Shown here: positions 15,701 through 23,334 of the stretch, one piece after another
Layout of the letters: each line of letters starts with the position of its first letter
Numbering within the stretch: the stretch's first letter is position 1
Virus record (IMG/VR): IMGVR_UViG_3300042924_008133
Coordinates: 1 to 26,503 of that record
Origin: a virus
Strand: one strand, 5' to 3'
Length of the DNA: 26,503 nt
Translations under genes and position numbers: made by a program
The notes under the pieces: generated by a model
Databases searched by the model: none
Seen by the model: only the letters and a program-made list of their open reading frames with translations
Told to the model about the DNA's origin: nothing

Positions 15701-17796
15701 TCAAAATATTTTTTCCTTGTGTTAAAAATATTAATTCTTTGCGCCATCGGAATATCCGAAGAGATTGCAAAAATCTTTTTTGCGATGTTAATAGAATTAA
15801 GAGTGTCCGGTAATCTTGATGTTTGTGATTGTGTGGAGTTGTCTTCTGCTAGTTTTTTTACTTCAGCTGTTCTTGTACCTAAAGCTTCAGAAAAAATCAA
15901 AGAAAGTGCCGAAACGTTAGCGCTACTTAAAACACCGTCATCCCCAATTTTTTCTGGTGGTAATAGTGGATAATTTTCCAAAGCTTCAAAGTAACGAACA
16001 CTTTGTGTAAGAGGTGTTAAAATAGAATTTGGAATCCCATTTTCACTTGTATCTAAATCTGGAGTAGCGCATTCACAATTTTGACACTCAGGATATGTAA
16101 TCATTGGTAATCTAATCGGTTTTAACTTAACCGAACCGATAGAAAGAATTCTTAATATCAAACCAAGGACATGGTACGCAATTAAAACAATTGGAAATAT
16201 TAACTGAATAAATTGCATCAAAATTGCAAATAGAAAAAATTGTGAACTAAAATTTTTAAACCCTTCATTTACTGGAAACTTATTAACCGTTGTTTCACAA
16301 TCGTTATTACCTATGTCTTTAACTCCAATGAACCTACCTCTACTAAATCCTCTTTTGTATTGGTCAATTAAACCAGCTGGGGTGTATACTTTATTGTATT
16401 CAAATTCATAAAAAGTATCCTCACAGTTTATTGCCGCTTGCAATTTTTTGTTAGAAACAGAAGTAAATTCAGCGTCTGTGTATCCAGTCCAATTCAATCC
16501 AAAATAATAAGAACTGGCTAATTCACGACTTGTGTCGAATGAGTTGTCATAATACGGGTCAATTGAGGAAACTCTCCACCCCCACTCTCTTACGTTTGGT
16601 AAAAGATAGTATCCCCTTTTTACCGGGTCGGTGTCATTAGGTGATTGTTGCCATTTTACTTTGAAGCGATATTTGGATTTTGTAGGAATACCAACTCGAG
16701 GGTCTCTCGAGAATATTCTCTGACCTTCTTCATTGGTTGTCACATAATCCAAATTCATGGGTATTTCAATCAACCAAGTTCCATTTTCATCTATAACATT
16801 ACCTGAGTTTTCAAGACGATATTCCTCAAGTATGGGCCTTCCTTGGTCATCCTGAACTATGGTTTGTCTTATGGCAAGTAACTGGCCTGGACCAGTAGTT
16901 AAGTCACAAAGGTTGCCCATGTTATCCTTTGGTTTACAACCGGCGGTGAGTATAGAAGGTGGGTCTTGACCAAAACCAAGAGGTGCTGCTATTTTGAATT
17001 CATCACCAGTAGAATAAATTGAACCCATGAAAACAGCTGTTGGTTGAATTTCAACGTTAGCTTCTTCTCTCAAATCAAAATCAATCCTACTGATTGAAGA
17101 TTGACAGATTGTTGGTTCGCCCCAGAAAGGGGCTACTTCAAAAATTTTTTCGACATGTATTATTTGCGGCAAAGTATCTAGGTCTGGTGAACTACGAAAT
17201 CTATCTCCAGCAACTTGAGATTCTGTTGCTAAACCAGTTCTAATTAAATCTTGAGGCGTAAGTGAGAATTCACCAATATCACTCAAATCTAAATCCATTA
17301 CAATAGTTTGTTGTCCTACTGGGACTCCAAGTATCATGAAGTCACCGCTATCATTTGTTTTTACAGTAAATTTGTAATACTTGTCATAAATTTCAACAAC
17401 AACTGGGTCTTTGAGAACATCTTCCCTAGATGGAAATGTCCCTGTTGCGGCATGGTTTGTATATGATTGTACGTAAGGGAGTAGATTAAACCTATACCCA
17501 TCATCATTTTTATCGTTTGGCTGAGTGTATGGGTATAACTGAACAATCCTATCATTTAAAGAGTCAATTTCAGTTATTGGTACGAATATTGAAATTTTTG
17601 CATTCGGGATTCCAAACCCCCCATTTGCCACAACTCTACCAGCCACCACCCCGTAATCAGCACAATCACGAGGGTAAACATCATTTTGAAAAATTTGAAG
17701 GGAAAGAATTTCTAAGAATTCAAAATCTTGGTCTAATTGAAATGATATATTTTTGTCTATACCAATGTTTGTGTTAATTCTAAAGGACTGTCCCAT
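12724..17796 (-). CDS. Giant baseplate-region protein with carboxypeptidase-regulatory-like N terminus and hydrophobic segment, 1690 aa
   Basis: This is the longest gene in the window, starting MGQSFRINTN directly downstream of the gp6-like gene. Residues about 48-72 (VAGRVVANGGFGIPNAKISI) and about 142-172 (TNDSGDFMILGVPVGQQTIV) together look like a carboxypeptidase-regulatory/transthyretin-like beta sandwich interrupted by a loop. Residues about 519-552 are strongly hydrophobic (FFLFAILMQFIQLIFPIVLI and onward), long enough for one or two membrane spans. A basic stretch and a cysteine cluster (C571, C574, C576) follow. The rest is Asn/Thr/Ser-rich and looks like virion structure. By position and size it could fill the role of T4 gp7, the large wedge protein, though no homology is visible. 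A membrane-type segment is unusual in a wedge protein. Confidence 0.75.
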   Translation of the reverse strand: MGQSFRINTNIGIDKNISFQLDQDFEFLEILSLQIFQNDVYPRDCADYGVVAGRVVANGGFGIPNAKISIFVPITEIDSLNDRIVQLYPYTQPNDKNDDGYRFNLLPYVQSYTNHAATGTFPSREDVLKDPVVVEIYDKYYKFTVKTNDSGDFMILGVPVGQQTIVMDLDLSDIGEFSLTPQDLIRTGLATESQVAGDRFRSSPDLDTLPQIIHVEKIFEVAPFWGEPTICQSSISRIDFDLREEANVEIQPTAVFMGSIYSTGDEFKIAAPLGFGQDPPSILTAGCKPKDNMGNLCDLTTGPGQLLAIRQTIVQDDQGRPILEEYRLENSGNVIDENGTWLIEIPMNLDYVTTNEEGQRIFSRDPRVGIPTKSKYRFKVKWQQSPNDTDPVKRGYYLLPNVREWGWRVSSIDPYYDNSFDTSRELASSYYFGLNWTGYTDAEFTSVSNKKLQAAINCEDTFYEFEYNKVYTPAGLIDQYKRGFSRGRFIGVKDIGNNDCETTVNKFPVNEGFKNFSSQFFLFAILMQFIQLIFPIVLIAYHVLGLILRILSIGSVKLKPIRLPMITYPECQNCECATPDLDTSENGIPNSILTPLTQSVRYFEALENYPLLPPEKIGDDGVLSSANVSALSLIFSEALGTRTAEVKKLAEDNSTQSQTSRLPDTLNSINIAKKIFAISSDIPMAQRINIFNTRKKYFDGVNKISVSFDNPNNTTSQHFDNTLTILTQSALPAGTLLTFVDLAKTEDKNFLYSGNTFNGISGNTLLPGPGQINVTYATSQTTNTSQSYFLNSGSSIENYKFPADLEYYQVLTAITLSDAFVLASGGGTPICNTYFIETDFDPNAQLSVDVTYIDCSGNNQLLNVTSTYDNTINQYLPGSQTVCASTTPIITQGSGTVTLQGPCSPPNPFGGILELLNSSTKIDWSILNFNLGGWNDRPSLNLKTREFFDGFDNQYLTILQRGVDPYSPLYTNKYGIGKILGLPNENSLTITTQTRLNIPIQALPAGGISVQNHNSQNNIFYQSYFFEPTNEFSAFTTSNVGYYSAIDANRNFSIYKNPSVGPPLPNPLFFQGPMPWVSSLLNTPINNAVEIVTSINANDAFDSLPSPAKYDAVEDLSGADFYYIAVSENPGKAFSTYFSFSLLPTVSSTNTKLNISNKSKNVLRTDRLPSSDFLDGFAWDSVVPVLQMNRGFTVYTIDTPDGNIVTTTYGSGADITGNDIEDLPDYLDVTATFSCESMVSLDCYDNVGDTIVVDTNCAEKDRIERGCFVFARKFITGLPLDLVAFNEWGLRYRFFYALCQGVVSQTFTNNWVNGSLYTFPFAVRTLYGGNNQISRRVFCKDLIYYNEDSNNFYYRSSPYSPTTNNFIGKDNNPLTGTINDYALKTPATIMNLGPKTAVFKELTLNPSDYGFVMDALTPTSYGDTSDLLNLFVISRITNAGYLRLLLNYYPGIVGTNLAINTLFSRRQLRLDGDITQMLSINSEFGVVKFNSQNYTNVANNPDNPIFISRNPNGFSVMGIFYSSTTEDLQYKDYLSPGRINFRPTPTSNAFPYYYDLKSQRVPFYRWKRQDNARFFNNISLPFSLGSEVGIFGTQSNNWATDNNDIFNKNYQNLDRTDPAQPSYFLGSNSQLNDVYARGYIFNVDGNGNVSATAGNYPSVFAIGAPNHFYFGLINGATSLDRFKSKYLADE

Positions 17797-17810
17797 TCAA
17801 GGTTTTAATG

Positions 17811-17822
17811 ATAAATATTTAT
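17811..17822 (-). promoter_or_regulatory. TATTTAT box (palindrome ATAAATATTTAT) before the 1690-aa gene
   Basis: The 12-base palindrome ATAAATATTTAT lies 14 nt before the ATG at 17796. On the minus strand it reads CATAAATA, an NATAAATA sequence like T4-type and cyanophage late promoters, overlapping TATTTAT. The spacing leaves room for a short leader. The promoter role is inferred. Confidence 0.45.
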
Positions 17823-17823
17823 G

Positions 17824-17842
17824 GTGTTTTTTTTAAAAACAC
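17824..17842 (-). terminator. Weak AT-rich hairpin downstream of the gp6-like gene
   Basis: The sequence forms a perfect 8-bp stem (GTGTTTTT with AAAAACAC) around a 3-base loop, in the 90-base gap between the gp6-like and 1690-aa genes. No T-tract follows on the minus strand and the stem is mostly A-T. It may be a weak terminator, an RNA-processing site, or chance. Confidence 0.25.
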
Positions 17843-17886
17843 TTTTATAAATGAAATATACCTAGTTAGGAAATTAAATAAAGATG

Positions 17887-19725
17887 TTAAGAAAATGATA
17901 CGTTTTGTAAGTTCTTAACTCTTACCACAATGTCTTTTTGTGGATATCTAACTTGATAAACCTGGTTTGGTTCGGCGAATATAGTGTCGTCTACTGGTTG
18001 AATTATTTTCAATTCAGGGTCAGAATATGTCATTGAGGTTTCTGCCCCTGAATATTGACCACCTACTTTGTTGGAGATTGTAATATCGGCAACTGTAATA
18101 ACACCTGTTTGATTTTGAACTATGCTTCTTAATTGTGACAGATAAACGTTTTGACCTAATTCCCTTACGATTGGATTAAAGTATTCAGAAATTCTATTAA
18201 CAATCTCTGAAACAACTTGTCCAGAGTTTTGGGTTGCATCAAGTACTACTGAAACATCTACACCTAAGTCAATTACGTTTGCTGTGGTGACTTGAATGTA
18301 GTCATTTATCATGCGATAATTTGAAAGGTAGTTAGCAACATTTTGTTTTAACGTATTGGATACAATATTTGTAAGTTTACCAGAGGTGTCAAACGACAAC
18401 AAGTTTATAAGAATTTTATTGTTATTTTCAGTAATAGAAACTTTTGCTGGAGCACCAAATTGACTTGGCATGTTTCTTAAAAGAGATTCATAGTCGTTAA
18501 CGGTGACAGCTCTTTTCTGTGCTGAAAAATTGAAGCTAACATAATTTCTTACTTCTTCTGTTGTGGGAACATTTGAACCGCCAATAGCCGCTGTTGGGTT
18601 GTTGCATCTCAAAGAGTTGATTACGGCAGAGTTAATTGTTTGGGATGGGCCATTAACAAAGAATGAAACTGTTCCAATCTGATTAATAACATTGGTTCCA
18701 ATATTAGTTGCAAGTCCCCCACCTATTCTGTATTGTATGAATAATGTTGAATTTGGAGATAATGTTGACCCTAAAGAAAAATTATTACTCAAAGATTGTA
18801 GATTCACAGGAACACCTAAATTGGTAAAAGCATTGAGTTGGTCTTGTGCAGATGTTGTTCCTCCACCAAATGTCATTTTTAAAAAACCCTCCGGGGTAAA
18901 TTCAGTTATAAAACGACTGTTTGTTTGAATGTATCTACCAACTTTAATACCTGGTTGGTCAGATACTTTAGTTGGGTCCTCTATAAAAACGCGGTCTTCA
19001 GCTAACGCATCAACCTCGAGCCATCTGTTTTCTAAGCCCAAGAATTCTGATGCTGTAGGAACGTTTGTATAATTAGTACCCGATTTCAACAAAACACTAG
19101 TAATCCCAAGAACATTTTTTTCAGGTAAAAACAAATCAAAAAAAGGTCTTACATCACTAGGATTAACTACCCTTTTGAAAACTTTAGTAATTCCATTCAC
19201 TACCAATTCTCTTTTAGTAATTGTATAGTTAATTAAATTACCATTAGCATCAAAGTTTGGTATTTTTGTTCTATTTGGAAATCCCGAGCTATTATATGGC
19301 GATGCAAAATCAACATCGTTTTGATTTTCAAATGCAATACCCGCACCGAAAACTTGGGAACCCCTAGTCAAAATACCCAAATATCTTTCATCTTCTTTGT
19401 CTCCAAACGCAGGGACAGTAATTGAATAATCAACCAATGCTACTGAAGGGCGTTGTCCGGGTACTTTTAGACCGTAGGTTCGGGCTATATTATAAATTGA
19501 AGACCTTTGCTGAGCATATTGTAGAACAGTTTCTTGTATACTTCTGTCAATATTATAATGAAGGTTGTCTGCAATTGCAGCATTCAAATCAAGAAAAACT
19601 GAAAACACCGAGGCATCATTAAAATCCTGGATTAATTCAGGATAATAAGTTCTGACATAATTTTGTAATTCAATTCTAATACTTTCGTAATCCCTAGCAG
19701 TATAAGATATTCTATTGTTAGCCAT
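17887..19725 (-). CDS. Baseplate wedge protein, T4 gp6 / baseplate J-like, 612 aa
   Basis: The N terminus (MANNRISYTARDYESIRIEL, then a long helix with DFNDASVFSVFLDLNAAIAD and NIDRSIQETVLQYA) is typical of gp6/J-like baseplate proteins. The length is close to T4 gp6 (660 aa). The middle and C-terminal parts contain the usual beta-rich core and the segment FSAQKRAVTVNDYESLLRNM, another recurring J-family feature. In T4, gp6 dimers form the inner ring of the baseplate together with gp25 and gp53. The gene begins 5 bases after the gp25-like stop, the expected partner. There are no signs of truncation. The product acts in the virion baseplate. Confidence 0.88.
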   Translation of the reverse strand: MANNRISYTARDYESIRIELQNYVRTYYPELIQDFNDASVFSVFLDLNAAIADNLHYNIDRSIQETVLQYAQQRSSIYNIARTYGLKVPGQRPSVALVDYSITVPAFGDKEDERYLGILTRGSQVFGAGIAFENQNDVDFASPYNSSGFPNRTKIPNFDANGNLINYTITKRELVVNGITKVFKRVVNPSDVRPFFDLFLPEKNVLGITSVLLKSGTNYTNVPTASEFLGLENRWLEVDALAEDRVFIEDPTKVSDQPGIKVGRYIQTNSRFITEFTPEGFLKMTFGGGTTSAQDQLNAFTNLGVPVNLQSLSNNFSLGSTLSPNSTLFIQYRIGGGLATNIGTNVINQIGTVSFFVNGPSQTINSAVINSLRCNNPTAAIGGSNVPTTEEVRNYVSFNFSAQKRAVTVNDYESLLRNMPSQFGAPAKVSITENNNKILINLLSFDTSGKLTNIVSNTLKQNVANYLSNYRMINDYIQVTTANVIDLGVDVSVVLDATQNSGQVVSEIVNRISEYFNPIVRELGQNVYLSQLRSIVQNQTGVITVADITISNKVGGQYSGAETSMTYSDPELKIIQPVDDTIFAEPNQVYQVRYPQKDIVVRVKNLQNVSFS

Positions 19726-19730
19726 ATATT

Positions 19731-20201
19731 TTAAATATTCAAAATGACAAAATCACTTTGGGCAAAAGTGTTATTATCTACAGCATAGTCAATTCTCACT
19801 TTTGCGGTGTATTCTGACGTGCCTTTACCAGGCACTCTAAAGACATTGTCTTTTGCCTGACCAGGAATACTTTCACCTCTAGCCAACGGTACTTCTTCAG
19901 AGGGGTCTGCGGGTTCGATGGTTATATTATTTATTAAAAGATTAGGCATAAATTGTTGTACGGAGTCTCTAATATCTGCTTCAATCGCATCAAAAGTTAA
20001 CCCGTCAAAAGGTTCAAATAAAAATTCATATAATCTAGTTCCAAAAGTTGGCAAGTAATATCTAGAACCTTTTCTGGTAAGTAATAAATGAATTAAATCA
20101 CTTCGAATTTGAGCAAACTGAGTTTCAGTTAATAAAAGAAAATCACCCCTACTGGAATTTTCAAATGGAAATGCTAAACCATATGTGACACCTTCAGCCA
20201 T
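19731..20201 (-). CDS. Baseplate wedge protein, gp25/GPW family, 156 aa
   Basis: This is a small wedge subunit of the T4 gp25 / P2 gpW family. Residues about 36-65 carry the family hallmark: LIHLLLTRKGSRYYLPTFGT followed by RLYEFLFEPFD. This region binds gp6-type partners and starts the tail sheath. The length is in the family range (T4 gp25 is 132 aa), with a modest C-terminal extension. It lies just upstream of the gp6-like gene and is the first gene after the strong terminator at 20241-20273, so it opens the late structural block. The ATG at 20201 follows the TATTTAT box closely, so the true transcript may start further up. Confidence 0.92.
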   Translation of the reverse strand: MAEGVTYGLAFPFENSSRGDFLLLTETQFAQIRSDLIHLLLTRKGSRYYLPTFGTRLYEFLFEPFDGLTFDAIEADIRDSVQQFMPNLLINNITIEPADPSEEVPLARGESIPGQAKDNVFRVPGKGTSEYTAKVRIDYAVDNNTFAQSDFVILNI

Positions 20202-20206
20202 ATACC

Positions 20207-20213
20207 ATAAATA
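20207..20213 (-). promoter_or_regulatory. TATTTAT box before the gp25-like gene
   Basis: TATTTAT on the minus strand lies 5 nt before the ATG at 20201, in the gap that separates the nrd genes from the baseplate genes. It is one of five late gaps with this box. Its closeness to the ATG argues against a simple promoter here. TATAAA lies about 20 bases further upstream on the minus strand. Confidence 0.25.
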
Positions 20214-20240
20214 TACCTTGAAAATTTTTATAAGAAATGT

Positions 20241-20273
20241 AAAAACCCCAACAAATTATTTGTCAGGGTTTTT
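20241..20273 (-). terminator. Strong bidirectional terminator after nrdA
   Basis: A perfect 15-bp stem (AAAAACCCTGACAAA with TTTGTTGGGGTTTTT, including two G-T pairs) encloses a 3-base loop. A-tracts and T-tracts flank the GC-containing core on both strands. It lies 24 bases past the nrdA stop and before the gp25-like start, so it probably ends the replication/nucleotide transcript and insulates the late genes. Confidence 0.88.
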
Positions 20274-20297
20274 ATTAATTTCCGTTTTAACGTTAAA

Positions 20298-22004
20298 TCA
20301 CGCCTCACATGATGCACAATGCAAATCATTCAAATTCAATTTTTTTCTAGCAAATGCCTGAGCCGAATTCATAGAATGTTGATAATAAAGAGTTTTGACT
20401 CCTAACTGCCATGCGTCTACCAAGAGTTTATTAACAGCTTTAGTGGGCAAATCCGGTGAAATCATAAGATTTAAAGACTGGGCTTGGTCGATAAAATCTT
20501 GTCTGATAGCTGCCTGGTTAATAATTGCGGATTGATTAATTTCAGCAAATGTTCTAAAAACTTCTTTTTGTTCATCAGTTAAAAACTCCAAATGTTGAAC
20601 TGAGCCATCATTCTTTTTAATACTATCCCAAGTTGACTTAGTGTCTTTACCCAAGTTAGCGAGTAGTTTTTTCAACACGGGATTTTTGATAGTAACTTTA
20701 ATTTTAGCTACGTCTTTCACATAACAATTTGACCAAATTGGTTCGATTGATTGTGATACTTGTCCTAAAATAAATGCAGATGATGTTGTTGGAGCAATTG
20801 CGTTTAAAGTGACATTTCTACGACCATAACCAACTAAAGTTTCTGGTTCGCCAAACATGTTGGCTAATTCAGCTGAAGCCTTGTATGATTTTTCCTTGAT
20901 AAGTTTGAATACTTCAATATTCAATTTAGCAGTGTCACGACAATCAAAGGGTAAACCTTTCGATTGCAATAAAGAATGCCAACCTAAAACTCCCAAACCA
21001 AGCGCACGCTGTTTTTTAGCAAAGTTGTAAGCTTTTTCTAAATAGAAAAAAGCACGTTGTCCTTCAATTGTCCCATTATTTCTAATAGTATCAATCTTTT
21101 CAATAAATTCTGTTACTACAGCGTCCAAGAAATAAATCATCATCTCTACAGCATCAGTATCTTTCCATTCGTCGTAATGCAAAACATTCATTGAAGATAA
21201 AACACATACAAAAGATTCCTCCTCCGAATTGTGAAGTGCAATCTCTGAGCATAAATTTGAATTATAAATCTTCATTCCTTTTTCCTGATAAACCTCAGGG
21301 GACTTTTTGTTCATTGTGTCAGCAAACATAATATATGGATAGCCGATTTCTCCTCTACGTTGGATAACTTTAGCCCAGATAGCTCGTTTCTTTTTATCAC
21401 CAGCAATCATTTCCTCCATAAACTGGTCAGAAACTGTTACTGCATGGGTTAAATCCTGAATAGGAAATCCTTCAGTACCTATTTCCAAAAATTCCATAAT
21501 GTCTGGATGTTCAACTGGAAGGTATGGTGAAAATCTACCGCGACGTGTTGAACCCTGAGAAATGTTGTCCACAACACTTTGGAACAAGTTCATAAAGTGT
21601 ACTGAACCTGGTGCGTGTCCGTTGTCTGTAATTTCAGCACCACGGCCACGAATGTTTCCAAAGTAACCTGAAGTTCCACCACCCATTTTACTCATCTCAC
21701 CGACCTCCGCTTGAGTGTAAAGAATTGACTCAATATTGTCACCAATATTTGAACCAAAACAACTAACGGGTAATCCACGCTTTTTTCCAAAGTTCGCCCA
21801 CACCGGTGAAGAAAGTGAGTACCACCCTTTACCCATATAATCGTAAAATTTATCCGCAAATCCTTCAATACCTAAAAGCTTTTCAGCGTGTTCAGCAATT
21901 GTTCTAATCCGTTCTAAAGAGTCTTCTCCTTCACTCAAATATCCTCGACGAAGAAATGTAATTGACTCATCATTAATCCAGTCAAAAGGTTCTCTATTTT
22001 CCAT
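20298..22004 (-). CDS. nrdA: Class I ribonucleotide reductase large subunit, without ATP-cone, 568 aa
   Basis: This is the catalytic alpha subunit that reduces ribonucleoside diphosphates to deoxy forms for phage DNA synthesis. Expected active-site residues are visible: C82 (LPVSCFGSN), N250-C252-E254 (NLCSE), C267 in FVCVLSSMNV (the partner cysteine), the radical-transfer tyrosines Y540/Y541 (KTLYYQ) and a C-terminal redox pair C563/C566 (CASC). It is much shorter than the usual 750-800 residues because the N-terminal ATP-cone is missing; it begins directly with the helical region MENREPFDWI. The cone is instead on NrdB, as in some flavobacterial enzymes. It follows nrdB by 24 bases and ends at the strong terminator. 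No intein is present and all key residues are intact, so the enzyme should be active. Confidence 0.96.
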   Translation of the reverse strand: MENREPFDWINDESITFLRRGYLSEGEDSLERIRTIAEHAEKLLGIEGFADKFYDYMGKGWYSLSSPVWANFGKKRGLPVSCFGSNIGDNIESILYTQAEVGEMSKMGGGTSGYFGNIRGRGAEITDNGHAPGSVHFMNLFQSVVDNISQGSTRRGRFSPYLPVEHPDIMEFLEIGTEGFPIQDLTHAVTVSDQFMEEMIAGDKKKRAIWAKVIQRRGEIGYPYIMFADTMNKKSPEVYQEKGMKIYNSNLCSEIALHNSEEESFVCVLSSMNVLHYDEWKDTDAVEMMIYFLDAVVTEFIEKIDTIRNNGTIEGQRAFFYLEKAYNFAKKQRALGLGVLGWHSLLQSKGLPFDCRDTAKLNIEVFKLIKEKSYKASAELANMFGEPETLVGYGRRNVTLNAIAPTTSSAFILGQVSQSIEPIWSNCYVKDVAKIKVTIKNPVLKKLLANLGKDTKSTWDSIKKNDGSVQHLEFLTDEQKEVFRTFAEINQSAIINQAAIRQDFIDQAQSLNLMISPDLPTKAVNKLLVDAWQLGVKTLYYQHSMNSAQAFARKKLNLNDLHCASCEA

Positions 22005-22028
22005 ATTGTTATTGTCGTTGTTTTTAAA

Positions 22029-23309
22029 TTAAAATAAATCGTTAAGTGTAATTGATTTTGACTTTTTGCTGTAATTTATACTGCGCTTGTTAAAGAAATC
22101 TGTATGCTTTGTTGTTAGAATTTCATCATCAAACCATTCGGTAGTTTCTAAAAGTTTTTCATTGACTTCAAAAATATTATCGATGTCAATTGAGTTCAAT
22201 GAAATGTTAAAACGGTGTTTAATGAATTCTATTGTTTGTGCTTTTGTAAGAAAATCCAAATCACCCTTTTCAAAAATCCATTCAACAATTTCTGATTCAG
22301 CCTCAAAAGCTTCCTTAGTCGCTAGAATTAAATCTTCAACTAACTCAGGAGTCCACCAGGTTGGGTTTTCCTTTTTGATTAGGTTAACTAAGTCAAATCC
22401 AAATTCAGCGTGAATGTTTTCTTCCTTAGAAGTTGCTTCAACTGCGTTACTAATGCCTTTCAAAACGTTTTTATGTTTGTTAAAAGACATGATTACTAGG
22501 AATTGCGAGAAGAGTGATACGTTCTCCACAAACATCGAAAACAACACCACCGATTCAAAGTAATCTTGGTTTTCCACTGACTTTGAATTATAAATTGATT
22601 TTTCCAAATATTTGATTCGTCTACGGATTGCAGGAACTTCAAGTAAATTTTCAAATTCCCCATTCAATCCCAATAACTGCAAAAGGTGTGAGTATGCATC
22701 AGCGTGTCGCACCTCAGATTCTGCAAAGGTTGCACCAACACTTCCAATTTCTGGTTTAGGCAATCTCTTGTAGATATCACCCCAGAACGTTTTAACAGCA
22801 ATCTCAATTTGCGAAATAGCAAGCATTGCACGTTGTACCGCCATCTTCTCCTTTTCATTTAAGTGTACCATAAAATCCTGAATGTCAGAAGTGAAATTAA
22901 ACTCAGTATGAACCCAATAGGAATGACGGATAGCGTCAACATATTCCACAAGTGCTGGGTACTCGTAGGGTTTGAGATTAGTTCTCTTCATGAAGATATT
23001 AGGTTGGTGCTTTGAGCGATAAATGATATATTCTTTAGCAACATCATTCAAAGCATTATCCATTAATTTGTTTTCCACCATGTCATGAATTTCATCGACA
23101 TGTGGTACCCCAATTTTATTATTCCTGAAGATACCCTTCTTAGTAATTCTTGCAATCTTTTCAGCCATTTCAACATCAACTTTGTTGATGCCACGCATAG
23201 CTTTGATAATTGCGTTTTTAATTTTTTCTTCTTCAAAAGGAACTTTATCGCCGCTTCGTTTAATAACGAAACGTTGTTCATTAAATGATTGTGTTTCTTG
23301 ATTTTCCAT
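22029..23309 (-). CDS. nrdB: Class I ribonucleotide reductase small subunit with N-terminal ATP-cone, 426 aa
   Basis: This is the radical-generating beta subunit. Residues about 12-100 form an ATP-cone (FVIKRSGDKVPFEEEKIKNA, then a helical part ending near YRSKHQ), the domain that senses ATP/dATP and normally sits on the large subunit. The ferritin-like part follows, with likely metal ligands E169, E199, H202, E262, E297 and H300, and a tyrosine (Y206) four residues after H202 in the radical position. The tail TLNDLF is the usual peptide that docks on NrdA. The size, about 100 residues above a plain NrdB, is explained by the cone. An ATP-cone-NrdB of this kind is known in Leeuwenhoekiella blandensis, where dATP inhibits through NrdB tetramers. 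A possible host-type promoter lies upstream at 23335-23342. Confidence 0.95.
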   Translation of the reverse strand: MENQETQSFNEQRFVIKRSGDKVPFEEEKIKNAIIKAMRGINKVDVEMAEKIARITKKGIFRNNKIGVPHVDEIHDMVENKLMDNALNDVAKEYIIYRSKHQPNIFMKRTNLKPYEYPALVEYVDAIRHSYWVHTEFNFTSDIQDFMVHLNEKEKMAVQRAMLAISQIEIAVKTFWGDIYKRLPKPEIGSVGATFAESEVRHADAYSHLLQLLGLNGEFENLLEVPAIRRRIKYLEKSIYNSKSVENQDYFESVVLFSMFVENVSLFSQFLVIMSFNKHKNVLKGISNAVEATSKEENIHAEFGFDLVNLIKKENPTWWTPELVEDLILATKEAFEAESEIVEWIFEKGDLDFLTKAQTIEFIKHRFNISLNSIDIDNIFEVNEKLLETTEWFDDEILTTKHTDFFNKRSINYSKKSKSITLNDLF

Positions 23310-23334
23310 AGTTTAAATAATTAGTAGCGGCAGA

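Noticed and set aside
15656-15973. Plus-strand open frame of 105 residues opposite the 1690-aa gene
   Set aside because: It lies inside a long, continuous minus-strand gene, with no leader, promoter or recognisable domain.
16141-16242. The hydrophobic segment of the 1690-aa protein as a fusion of two genes or a holin-like gene
   Set aside because: The frame is continuous on both sides with the same composition, and no internal start with a leader was seen next to it.
17824-17842. A strong terminator after the gp6-like gene
   Set aside because: The stem is nearly all A-T and no T-tract follows on the minus strand, so it is listed only as a weak hairpin.
20298-22004. NrdA as a truncated pseudogene because of its short length
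   Set aside because: All catalytic cysteines, the radical-transfer tyrosines and the C-terminal CxxC are present. The missing part corresponds to the ATP-cone, which NrdB carries.
22087-22413. Plus-strand open frame of 108 residues opposite nrdB
   Set aside because: It overlaps the conserved C-terminal half of NrdB and has no motif, so it is an antisense shadow.
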